From: Phoronis australis
Taxonomy: Eukaryota; Phoronida; Phoronidae
DNA: 64,000 nt
NCBI GenBank assembly: GCA_002633005.1
Contig: NMRA01000032.1
Coordinates: 1,085,692-1,149,691, forward strand
Reading direction: 5' to 3'
Numbering within the stretch: position 1 is the first letter of the stretch; each line of letters begins with the position of its first letter. Below the pieces are notes generated by a model, which was not told where the DNA came from, ran no database searches, and saw nothing but the letters and a program-made list of their open reading frames with translations. A program made the translations under genes and the position numbers. Positions 13,201 to 25,200 of the stretch are shown in pieces.

Positions 13201-16200
13201 AGTACGTAACTATGTTCTTGGACTGACTAATGCTGTTGTTTGGTCTCGGAAGTGCTCTTGTTGTACTTTATATTTAGGCTTTACTTGTTATCTGTTGTGT
13301 GCATTGTTTGAAAATACGTTGTTTTTACAGTGGTTATACCAACTGTGTGTGTTCGTTGTAGTGTAATTTGCAATTAAATGCAGAAGGAAATTTCATTCCT
13401 ACTTAGGCCCCACTCGATTCACTCCACTGGTTCATCTGGGTCAACCGGCTGAGATATATGATTGGTTCTCAATGAAGACTTCCGGCTTGCAAACCAATCA
13501 GATGTCTTGAACGGCGAAACCGGCAAAGTGAATCAAGGGCTTAATACAGCCACTGGAGCAGTGTGACAAATTTTCTCTATAAGTTCTGTACACGAGTCCA
13601 TCCCCAACTACACTGACTATATTCAACTTTTAACTAAAAACGAGATGGGATGCACTCTTACCAGCTGACTTGCATATGTAATTCTTTGTGTGTTATTTCA
13701 TGTTTTTGTCTTGAATTGATTTACAGACGTCTTTCAAAGTGAGTTGTGTGTTTGTCACCTTGACGGCATGATGCCGTCTGCGGTGCATGTCACAGGGAAT
13801 GCATGTTAGGGTTTGGGTTATCATAATTATTTTGGTGTACACTGTACAAGGGGTGATGTCTTAGTCTATGTTTTCATGGGGAATGTGTGCTGTCCACAAA
13901 CTGCATATTAGGAAATAAGGAGCATGTAGCCTATTGGCTTTTGGATACATAGCAGACAAATGCTTTTTCAATGCATGTTAGGATTTATTATAAATGATTG
14001 TTAAATTATGGCACCATTCCTGAAGTAAAATAAACGGTGGTGGGAATCAGTAAATCTTTCTGATCGGAAACCTTTCCCATTTGAGGCGGGATTCAAAGTT
14101 GATTTTGAGTGACGTTGTCGCCGAGTACTCAGGCAAGACGGCTTGCTATGGTGGGCAATGACACCACAAATTGTCGCTTTGTTAATTTAACCTTGCTGAC
14201 TTTGTGCTTGCAGCATATTTATGTTAAATAGTTCTGGATTAGATTAATTGCTGAATAGCTATGCAGTATGCATCACACAAGATCTGTTAAAGCAGCAAAT
14301 TCTCAGTGTTTCAAGGTTTTGGTCAAAAGCATGTCTTTAAAAAAGAATTACAACTGCATAATCTTGCCTTTTTTGTCTGTTTGCTTGAAAGAGATAGGAG
14401 TAACAACACTCCCTGTACATATCAGTGTTAACACACCATTCTTAGCTTGACATCCTACACTAACACCCACTACTCTACATTTGAATAATCAGATTAAAAA
14501 TATAAAAAGCTGTATTCTGCTGATCCCTAGACTATATATTCATCAAGAAGACAGTAATTAACTGCAGTAAATAATATGTTTCACATTTCCTACATTTCAC
14601 ATTTTCTGCATTTTACATTGTCCACTGTCACGTTTCACATTTTATACACATTTCACGCATGTTCCATAGTTCACATATTTCTCATTTTACATGTTTCACG
14701 TTTTGCACATGTAGCACATTGCATGTGCATTTCACATTTTACGCACAATTCACATTTTTGATTATCGTGTCATATTTCCTCCTTCAGGATGCTACTGCTC
14801 GCCTCGACCAGTGTGCTCGTGATCAGCAGCTGTTCCGACTGGCTTGTGAGGACTGCGCTCAGTGGATAGACCTGACCATGGGCAAACTACGTCTGAACAA
14901 TGATACCAGCGGTGACTGGCACGCTGTCCAGGAGAGGATCACCAACGTAAAGGTAAAACTTATTGAGCAGATTTCTGAATCTTTGTAGAATATTGATTTC
15001 TTTATTCAGTACATCAGCATCATCTTGAAGTAAATCCTCGTTTATCTTTTATCTTTGACGTTGTATGTAGTTTTTCAAGGTTTCATCTTTGTTAAGTGCT
15101 TGTTATGTATGTTGCAGTAATTGATTTGAGATTATGTCAATCAGCATGTTCTTTCTAAAGACAGTGGACACATTTCAGTACTTCCTATGTTTTGCCAAGT
15201 GTTTCGAGTATATGCTATCTTCAAGTCCTGTACTCTCGTGGTTTGGTCACAAAGGCAAAATTCTGACTTCCAACTGTAGTAAATCATTTAGTGGCTGTGC
15301 TGGTAGTACCAGAAGAATTCAGTCCATTGTGAAAGTGTGTAGAATTACCAAGACTTAGAATTGCCTACCAAAAACACAATAAAAATGGCTTAATTGTTCG
15401 AGGGCGTGGGTACTCAGATATTGGAACGGAATAGGTTTTGATGATGTATGTTTTACTGAATAGGTTCAGCCCATACTGTAAACCTTGCTTACATTATATG
15501 TATTGTGTGTGTTTCAGGAAATCTCAGCCAGTCTTGAGACGGGAGTCCAACACATGAACCGTGTAGTTGAGTTATGTGAGAAGGTGTCCGTAAACACTAC
15601 CATTGAAGAGAGGCACAGCTATGAACAGCAGGTTACTGACCTGAGGTCAGACTGGGACAAGATGACCAGTGACATTGAGGCATGTCGTAAACTTCTACAA
15701 GGATGTCTTACCAAGTTAGTATTTATTTGAATATACAGTAAAACTGGCATAAGCTGAGTATGATGAAATACGACTTATTTGAAAAGCCAGATGTAGGAAC
15801 TAGAACAACAAATGTATGGCAGAATTTTTTTTCAAAGTTAAACAAAAATCTGAGTTATGTATGTCTGACTTAAGCGAGTTTTACTGTACATTCATTGTAA
15901 AGTAACCAAAGCCGGTGTTTTAGTATTAAAAAGAAACTCTTCAATCAAACAGCTGTTAAATTGGAACACATTGTATTGACTAGTAATAGTCCAATAATTG
16001 GTTTTTCCATGTAATGTAGAGGAGCTTAGAACCAGTCACACCCATAAGTGTTACTCTGTCTTCTTGTGTAAGTGTGAAAAGCCTTCACATTGCTGCTGAT
16101 TTTCTCATTGTTTGTGTTATTCACAGTAATAATTTTTAAGTTATTGTAACACTTTATGGAAAATCTTGTTCAAGTAATTACTTTGAGGTTGCGAGTAGAA

Positions 16201-19200
16201 TACGATATTTGTCTTGCGGCCTGTCACAGCTTAATCGACACCTTTTCTGTCTGCGTAGATGGAATGCTTACGAAGAATGCCACGGCCAGTTTGTCAAGTG
16301 GTTAGCTGAGATGGAAGACACCCTGTCTGTGTTGCCTCAGCCCAAGGCAGAACTGGTGGCTAAGAGGGCCCAGTGTGACCGCTACCGGTTACTATCCAGG
16401 GACATTGATGACCACAGGGTGAACTTGGAAACACTGAGGTCAAAGGTCAATGTCTTGGAAACGACCACTGGCGATGCTGAGCTGGCAACAGTGTTTGAGG
16501 ATGTTGAGACGCGCTATGAAATGGCGAAGACTAAGTGTACTGTAAGTTTTGATTGAAGAATGTGTATTTTGGATTTGTTCCATGGTTGTTAATGTTGACG
16601 AACACTGATAAATACTAACTGAATTTTAACATGAAATTCAGATATCACCTTCTAACTGAAGCTAAGTGTCAGTGAGTAATGTTTATTGTATTAAAAATTT
16701 GCTAATTGGATTTCAGGTCAGTCGTATTTTCTGTAATGTTTATACGTCACATGTTTGTAAAGAATCTTTGGTGAAAACTTACATGCTAGTTGAGAAAGAA
16801 ACAAGACATGGCATTTCTGTCATTAAGCATGGCGTGATGAAAATATACGATTCATTTGTTATAATTTTGAGGAGACGCCCAACTTCTAGTGTGTACTGTT
16901 TTGTAATTCCAAGCTTGGGATAGCATTGACAGAGGTCTAACGCAAGCATCTGTTGAAGCATGTCACTGACAAGAAATATTTTGTCTCTTAATTTGCTCTT
17001 GATGGTTTCAATGAGCACTTATAAAACTTGAAACTGCATTCTTTGTATTAAGTAGGAATTCACCTCATGAACAATATGATTGCCGTTGTAGAGACACCTG
17101 GAGGTGTTGGAGGGAGTGAGTCAGCGTCACCAGTCATACACAGAATGTCTACAGGATGCTGAGAAGTGGATCTTACAGACATCGTTCAAACTGATCTCAC
17201 ACAACACACTGAACACTAGTACTATGGAGTTGACTCAGCACCAGCTGGCCAAACATAATGTAAGTATACAGCGTGGTGGCAGTGTCAGTTTACAGCCACT
17301 ATAAGCTGTGTTTTGCATTTTAAAACAAGTTTTTTATATGGGTCACTTGTTATCTGTTTGGGTTAAGATTGGATGGATTAAGCGTTTTGGAACCATTGTC
17401 GCCTTCTAACTAGAATTTTCTTAATAAAGGGGTCGGGTGATTCTTTCCATTTGGAAAAAGATTAATAAAATGTCTGCAAACTTTTTGACAATTGTCTTTC
17501 ATTATTTTCCTCAGACTGTTGCTTTTCTTTAAGCTAAGCAGTTTTTACCGATATTTTTGACACAAGCACTAATGTGAGCGAGTAAGGATCCTGTTTTTGC
17601 GAGGTTCATTTTAGAGAGATTGTGCAGTGGGTCACTTTGCCAAAACAGATTGAAATGTGTAGTTCAGTTTAACAATGCTTATGCAATGTTTAGTTCTCAC
17701 AATGAATGTTCAAGACTTTTGACGCGCCGGTGGTATGGGACAATTACCAGAAATAAACTCTTGCTGTTTTCTGTTTGTAGAGGTTATACTGTGTAGTGAA
17801 AAACACTTTGGTGCTTTGGATACAGAGAAATAGTCATTTGTTCTCTTTTTGTTTTAGTCTCTGATCAAAGACATTCAGAACCACAAGAAAGCCGTGGCTG
17901 AGTGTACCCGTAAAGGCAAAGAATTGATCGAGTCAAGCCGCGATGAACCAAAGCTGGTGGAACAAATCAGGAAGCAACTAGCCAATCTGGACGATAGTTT
18001 CCTGTCATTGCAGGCTACTGCAGAACAAATTAGGGTGAGTTCTGTGTTATCGGTTTTTCTGTGACATCAACAGGAAATTTTTATCAATCAATCCTTTTAT
18101 AGATTTTTTTTATTTGCTTAATTATGTTTATTTGTATTGATTAGAAGTAAGTGGCATCTGGACATAGTTTTTGCTTGTTTATTTATGTCTTTTGAAATGA
18201 TTCAGTTCATATTGGGAAAATATTTGTTTCCATGTAATTCTGTCTATACTATGGTGAAAGCTTTGCTTAATATTGTTATAGTGTTATTCAGTGACTTTGT
18301 TGATTCAAGTGAAGCCTTTGATTGCATGCACATCTCAAGTGCACGTATGAAATGATAAGAAAATGCTTCCTTGAGAAATTTTGTTTGTGTTGCTTTAGTT
18401 AATATTAACTAATCGTGCTAACTTTGCTACTTAGTATTGAAACAATTATTTTTTGTTCACCTCTAGGTGTGCCTGGACTATTTTGCTTTAAAATATTACT
18501 GAGAATTGTGGGTACATGGGTTCACACTAACCTGCTTCTTCTTATTGTTCTTGGCGATTCAAATTGAAAAAATCAAAAGAGCAAAAATACAAGTGAATTA
18601 TGCTTTGTGTACGGTAGATGCTTCGGCTTGCCAGTTTACTGCCAAGAACAAATCTTGTGTCTAATTCTTTGAGTGTCGTTTGATAAGTTTACCATGTGTC
18701 GAGCAGTAGATGTGTCCGCGTGTGAGCTGTGTTCACAGCATGTTGGATATGAAGTTTTGCGTGTATTTTTTTCTGAAATTTCCTTCCCAAACCCACCTCG
18801 GTGTTCAATCCTTTATTTGTCAGGCACACCCTATTAAATCGCAGTATATTGTAAATTTGTTGCTCAGTAATTGGGTTAGTAAAAAGGGTGAGTTAATGTG
18901 ATCTGTAATTACTATGTTAGTCCGTGTGAGGTTTGTGTGCAAGATAATGGATATTTCCATTTGTAGTATGTCAAAATCCAAAATGAGAAAGAAAGTGTTC
19001 CACAGCATTTTTAAGTAAATACCCATCACAATGATCATGCGTTTTATTAATTTAGCTTGCTTGTTGCTTTGATGCAGTTACTGTTAAAAGTAATGAATTA
19101 TTCTAGAGATCACATTAGAAGGTTTTCACTCTATTAACCTTTAGATAGTTTCACCTTAATAAGCATGAAATTTATGTTAAACAACATATTGTCTCCATTT

Positions 19201-22200
19201 TTTCACTTTAATATATTTTAACTTTGTAATTGTAACAGATGGCAACCATAGATTGAAAATTTCATTGTGGGATGTTGAAAAACGTTTATTATCGACTGAC
19301 TTGATATTCACCATGGTGTTGGTGAACCCCTGAAACGCTGATCTAACTAATCCCATTAACGTTATATGAATATTGCACCGCCTTCGAAAATATCTCACTG
19401 TCAGTGATTTGTTGGTACTCCAGGGTCGACTGGAAGAAATCCTCACCAGGTGGAGTGACTATCTCCAGTTGCTATTGGATACTGATGAGTATTTGACTAA
19501 TGAGCTGACCACCACTCTGTCCCTACATAATCCAGTCACACCCAACTCTTTGAGCCATGCTCAGGGCTTGGAGACAGAACTGCAGGTAAGGTGGTCTTTA
19601 GTGGCAGAAACTAGAAATTAAAGGAATCATCTTCTCAACGTGTAATATGGCAAATGCACAACACATTTCTCTAATGGTAAATCTCTGAATGTTATTGGTA
19701 CTTAGATGGTCAACATAAGAACTGTAATTGGGCTGTACTATGCACAACTAGCCAATCTGTTGTGTGGCCACACAGTAATGAGCATGTTGGTGGTGTGAGA
19801 TCCATGGCTTCGCTCTGTAGCTGTAATTTCATGAAGCAGAAACGAACCTTATGCGTTGCCATCGTTTTGTTACGGAATTTTTTTAAGGAACTGAAGTATT
19901 TCAGTGATGTCAAACTTTCACATTGAATACTCTTTCATTGTCGCAACAGAATAGAAGTTAACTCAACATGTAAAGTAACATGGTTTTGTGGTTTATAAAT
20001 TTTCTTCAGGCGCCTTGCTAGACTATTTGAGATAATGTTACCTGGGGCTGTACAAGTTTCTATTGTTATTTCAATGACCATATGTGTTTGGACAACAGGA
20101 GCTGTTGAAGAAACTGCGAGCTAAAAAGCAGGAGATCGCCAGCGCTGCTCGTAAATGTGAGAATATAGGAAGCATGGAAAGTCTGGACCAGCTGGACTCC
20201 ATCTTGGAATCTGAAGTGACGAAACAAGCTGACAAAGTGAATGACCAGCTTCGAGAAGACATCGAACAGGTTAGTGTTCAGAATGTCTTTGTTGGTGTCG
20301 TTTTTATGATTATCGGACTTGTTTTGACCATTCCTTAGCATTCAGTGTAATATTGAATTTTGCTACAATATTCTCATCTTATTACAGCTGCATTCTGTAG
20401 ACCCGAGTAATTAGCTTACACATTCTGTTGAAAACCTTCACTTATGGAATAATAACTATGAATAGTACCCATAGTTTAACATTTTAACCTTACCAACCAA
20501 TCATTATGTAGTAGACGCCATTGTGCTAGACTAGGCTTGGGTGGTAATTTCTTAAGCATACTTGCGTAAGACTCAAAACATTTGCCTTTCATTCACATGA
20601 TTTTGCATGATCTTGCTTTTCTTGCTTGAAACTTGGTCTTTGAAACGCTACCCAGATGTCATATCTCATTTAAGCTTTTCCTTGTCATTGTTTTAGTCAT
20701 GTCGTCGTGGTATGTTCATGCTGTGTGATTCACTCTTCAGGTTGAAAACCTCTTGGATGATTTGAAGCATCTGATTGGTCAGTGGGAGTCCTTTGAACTG
20801 TCCAGAAACAACTTGTCTGATTGGCTGCACACCAAGCAATCAGAGGTGGATGAGATGACTCAGAGGCCGGCCAAACTTCATGTCACTGCTGCACAGCTTG
20901 ATATCAACCAGTGTAGGGTAGGGTCATTTACTGGTGAATTATTGTTTTCTTGTTCATTTATACAGTGATGACCAAAATAAAATGCTTTTGTAATTTCCGC
21001 TCTTGAATCGTGTCATTTTAGTATCGTATTTTTAGCCTTCGTATATTTAGTGTTGCACTATGACTTGAAATGCATCTTGGAACTGAAAGATGGCTGTGAT
21101 AATAATACCAATAATAGTGCACGTCAGCAAAAGGATAAAGGTGTTCTTTTCATTTCACTTTGTAACTGGCTTTCGTTCTTTTTGAAAGTTTTTGGATGAG
21201 TTCTGAACTGATATCATTTAAGCAAGATAAATGTACAAAGATCTGCATTTTATGCTTGTACCCCAGTTAAAATTATAACCAACTAATATGCTTTGAGTAT
21301 ATCGGCATTCTTGTTTATGTCATCATTTCCTTGAACTAATTCTAGGATCTCCTTGAAACTATCCAACAAAAGGAGTCTACATTTGACAAGCTCTCGGCCA
21401 AGTACGAGACCCTAACGCAGCACGCCAAAGTTACAGACCCGGAACTTCCAGGATTGAGGGAATTATGGGAGAGACTGGTCACCCGACTTGACACCCATGT
21501 CGCTGACCGCGAGAGCTTCTTGACCGTCTGTCGAGAATACCATGGCAACCAGTCTGCCATTGATGAAGATTTGGAACGATACTCGCAAGAGTTGCAGAAG
21601 ATAGAGCGAGACGAAACAATGGCACTGTCTCAGAAGCTGCAAGAACTCAAGGTAAGCTGGCTTAGTTAACAAAATGGAACCAAAATTGGAAGTAGAGTTT
21701 TTCTAGTGTGGATAAATGAGTTACCTCTTTACTACCAGGGTTAGTCCGATAGCGAGAGACCAGCAGGAGACTAGTGCCATCTAGTGTTAGTTAATCGCAC
21801 CAGCGTAGTGAGAGAGCAGTGACTAACCGACACACAACACGTGCACTCGCTTGTCTGCGATATCAGTAACACTGCAGATAACACTCTACCACAGAGTCAC
21901 CTGTTGTAGGGTTGAGACATATTTAGGGTTGAATATACTAGAAGGGCTTATTTTTAACTGAGAAAAAAACTCAAGATTACACTCTAAAATAAAATTTTTT
22001 TAAATTCGATTTGGTACAACAGTCGTAAACAGTCCTTTTGATTTCATCAAGTGACAAGAAGATGCCAAAAACTTTTAAAGTCGCTACAAACCATAAAACA
22101 TGGAATTTTGTCACTGTCATCTAATCCTTTGTTTGAATTAACTTATCACCTGAAATTTCCTCGACAGTGATACTGTTTTGTCGACTGAAACTAACCTGCT

Positions 22201-25200
22201 GTGACAAGCAACAATCTGTCAGTTCTTTGTAAGCCTAGGCATTATTTCTGATGTGTGTAAGAAACAAGGTGAGAACAATTTCTAAAAGTAAGTGACCTAA
22301 ATCAAACAATGATTTTGGACAGAAGACGCGGTTTATTGCCCCCTTCAAATATTTAAATATGGTGCTTAAGTAGGCACCTTGATACTTGATTATGTCTCTC
22401 TTCCTCTTGAATTCAAATCATGAAAAGCCCATTCTAAGTTAGTTTTTAATCAGTATTCCGTGGCATTAATGTCATGGAGGGTTTTTAAAGAAGATGGAAT
22501 ATTTCCCAACCCTAGCAGGTGCATTCTGGGTGTTTTTAGATGTGTCGTAACAATCACTGTGTGTGGTACATGTTGCCGTGTGGTTTAGTCACATTGCCAA
22601 TAGCGCTTTCATGGCCCTGGTCATTTCTCTTTTATTTCTGGTCCGAAACATTTTCTCGTTTGAATTTTGTTTGTGTTCACTTGTCTATTAGTACTTGCAC
22701 ATTTTAGATTTTAGGTATTACAAATCTTATTGCATTCAGTTAATATTGTTGATTGCTGATTTTTTTACTTCCGTGCATTTTGCATGCATAAATTCATAGC
22801 TCTGACGAAAGACTAACAAAGTGGTTTAAAATTTGAGAGGTTCAAGGAATTTCTTACCAGCATTCTGGTCATCGATGATCAGTTCTTTTATGAATTCGTA
22901 AATCTGAGATATGAATGACAGAACAAATGCATGAATAAAGTGACTATAATAAGCTCTTTTTGGATTTAATTAAGAGGTGTAAATAGTCGTGGATTTCAAG
23001 AATTTAGTCGTATTGCTTACTGGGGTGAATTTTGGTGTGTTGCTTGCATGCTAAGAGATTTTCTAAAGAGTCTGAATAAAGAAAATATTCACAAACTACA
23101 GAAATTTCATTTTATTGTAACTTGGGATGGAAAAACTCCAGTGCGACTCGCGATTTCCAGCTTCAAACTTTTCTCCACAGTTAAGTACATTTTTTTGGTG
23201 CTGAGTGACTAAGTGTGATAATGTGGCTATTGTGCTGGGACATTATGTCCACCTGATAGTAATTAAGGTGTAAACATATGTATGGTAATTAAGCCGTTTC
23301 TTTTTAAAGAGAAGTTTGTGCTTAGATTTGTGCTCCATTAGTGGAACAGAAAAATGAGATTTTGTACCCAATACGGATGAATGTTAAAGGCATTGGCTAT
23401 ATGATGTGTGTTTAGCGTATCAATTAGCTGTGAATTAGTTAGAGATTACTTCAGTTTCCAGGTTGTCAGTCAGCCATTGACTGTGCAGATTTTATCGGTA
23501 ATAGTCTGATATAACGTGTCCGAATTTTGAGAACCAGTTTTCCCCACTAAATGACGGGCATCAAACTGGTTCTCAAAATACGGGCATGTTATATCAGACT
23601 ATTGCCTACTAGATTTTATCAGTTAGTTTTGTTAATAGTTTAATGAAAAAGGGAAAGTAATGAGAAGATATCTGACTGCATTACTGTGATGTGGTTTTGC
23701 TAAGTGTATGCAAACCTTGTACCAGTTGTAGATTACTGAATGTGTTTATTACGGTAAATATGTTTTGTAAGCTCATCTTAGGTTTTACTCCTTAGTGTTA
23801 TGTTGGCATGGTGATAAGAGCAGAGTGATGGTCTGATGCTGTTATTGTTGTTTAATGTAAAACTGTCACGAAATGGTACCTTGGTATTTGAATAGACCAA
23901 GCGTCCACGTGACTGGTTATTGAAGTCATCAATCAAGTTGTGCTGTTTTGGTACTGTAAAGGTTATGTAGGACCCTCAGAGAAATTTCCAATTTTGTCAA
24001 ACTTAGAATGTCATATCTCAGAAATGGATGATCGGATTCAAATGAATCTTTCAGACACTGTGCCTTGTGCACTGTTTCCAAAACGCTGTTAGGAATTCTT
24101 TTTAAAATGTTCCTCTTTTGCATGAGGAACTATAAAGAATAGGACTTCTGTGATTTTCATGAAAAACTCAAAAGTTACATAAAGCAAAAACGAATTGACA
24201 AATTAGAAAACTGCAATAACATTTTTGATATTTCAGGTTGAACATTTATAACAAATGACGATGTTGTTTTGTTATCCATGTATCTTTCTTTTTTGCTAAA
24301 TTTTACTAAAAAAACTTGGTCACATGACTCAATGGCAGATCGGTAAAAAGTCAAAAATCGAATTCTATAGTTTTTTTTTACTTTCGGGAAATATATATTT
24401 CTGAGTTAAAATCTGTAATTTTTAGATATTTGGCTAAATAGGCAGGCTGGTCAATATGGTCCTACATAACTTTAAGAATATACCTTTGTATTGTATGCAA
24501 GTATGATTTGTTTTCCTGTGTGTTTTTGTGTGTGCTTTATTTTTCCTTTGTTTCTAACTCCACTAACTGCACCCACTCGGTCTTTTAATGCCTGTTTACC
24601 AACATCTGCGTCCTCCTAACGCTGACTTGGCTTTGGACTAACCAAAACCCTGCTTTAGCACACGGTGAAACTAGAAGGTTGGTTGTGTGATGGGTAGCAT
24701 TCTTAACCTTAATAGGATTGCTGTTTGTCCTGTACAGGCAGTGAGACATAACCTTTCCTAAAAAGCTTCGTTTACTTAGCAATAGTATTTAGAAAGGTGC
24801 ATGGTCTCTTTCAGTTAGTTGCTTGGTTTATATTTTGTGATTTTAAAGTCGCCGCAGCATTGATTAATTTGAAGTTAATTAAGTGACTTCCTGCATGTTT
24901 TGATTTTAAGTTTTGCTTGAGATGCCTCTGCAACTCTTTCCTTACTCACGTTTCGTCCTGAAACTTTAAACTTATAGATAATGGTAAATACAAATTTTTC
25001 GACTGACTGTTTGCTTCAGTTTTAGAAGATATTAGAACTAACATACTGACAACTGTTTGTATATCAAAATTGTAATTTCTTCCTATTTTCTAAAAGATAA
25101 CAAGATAACATATTCACTTCTTGCTGTTTTTCTGGTAACAATATTGAATTGTGTAACAGAAAGATACTAGTTTTCATTAAGTTGTTTTTGTTCTGTTACA

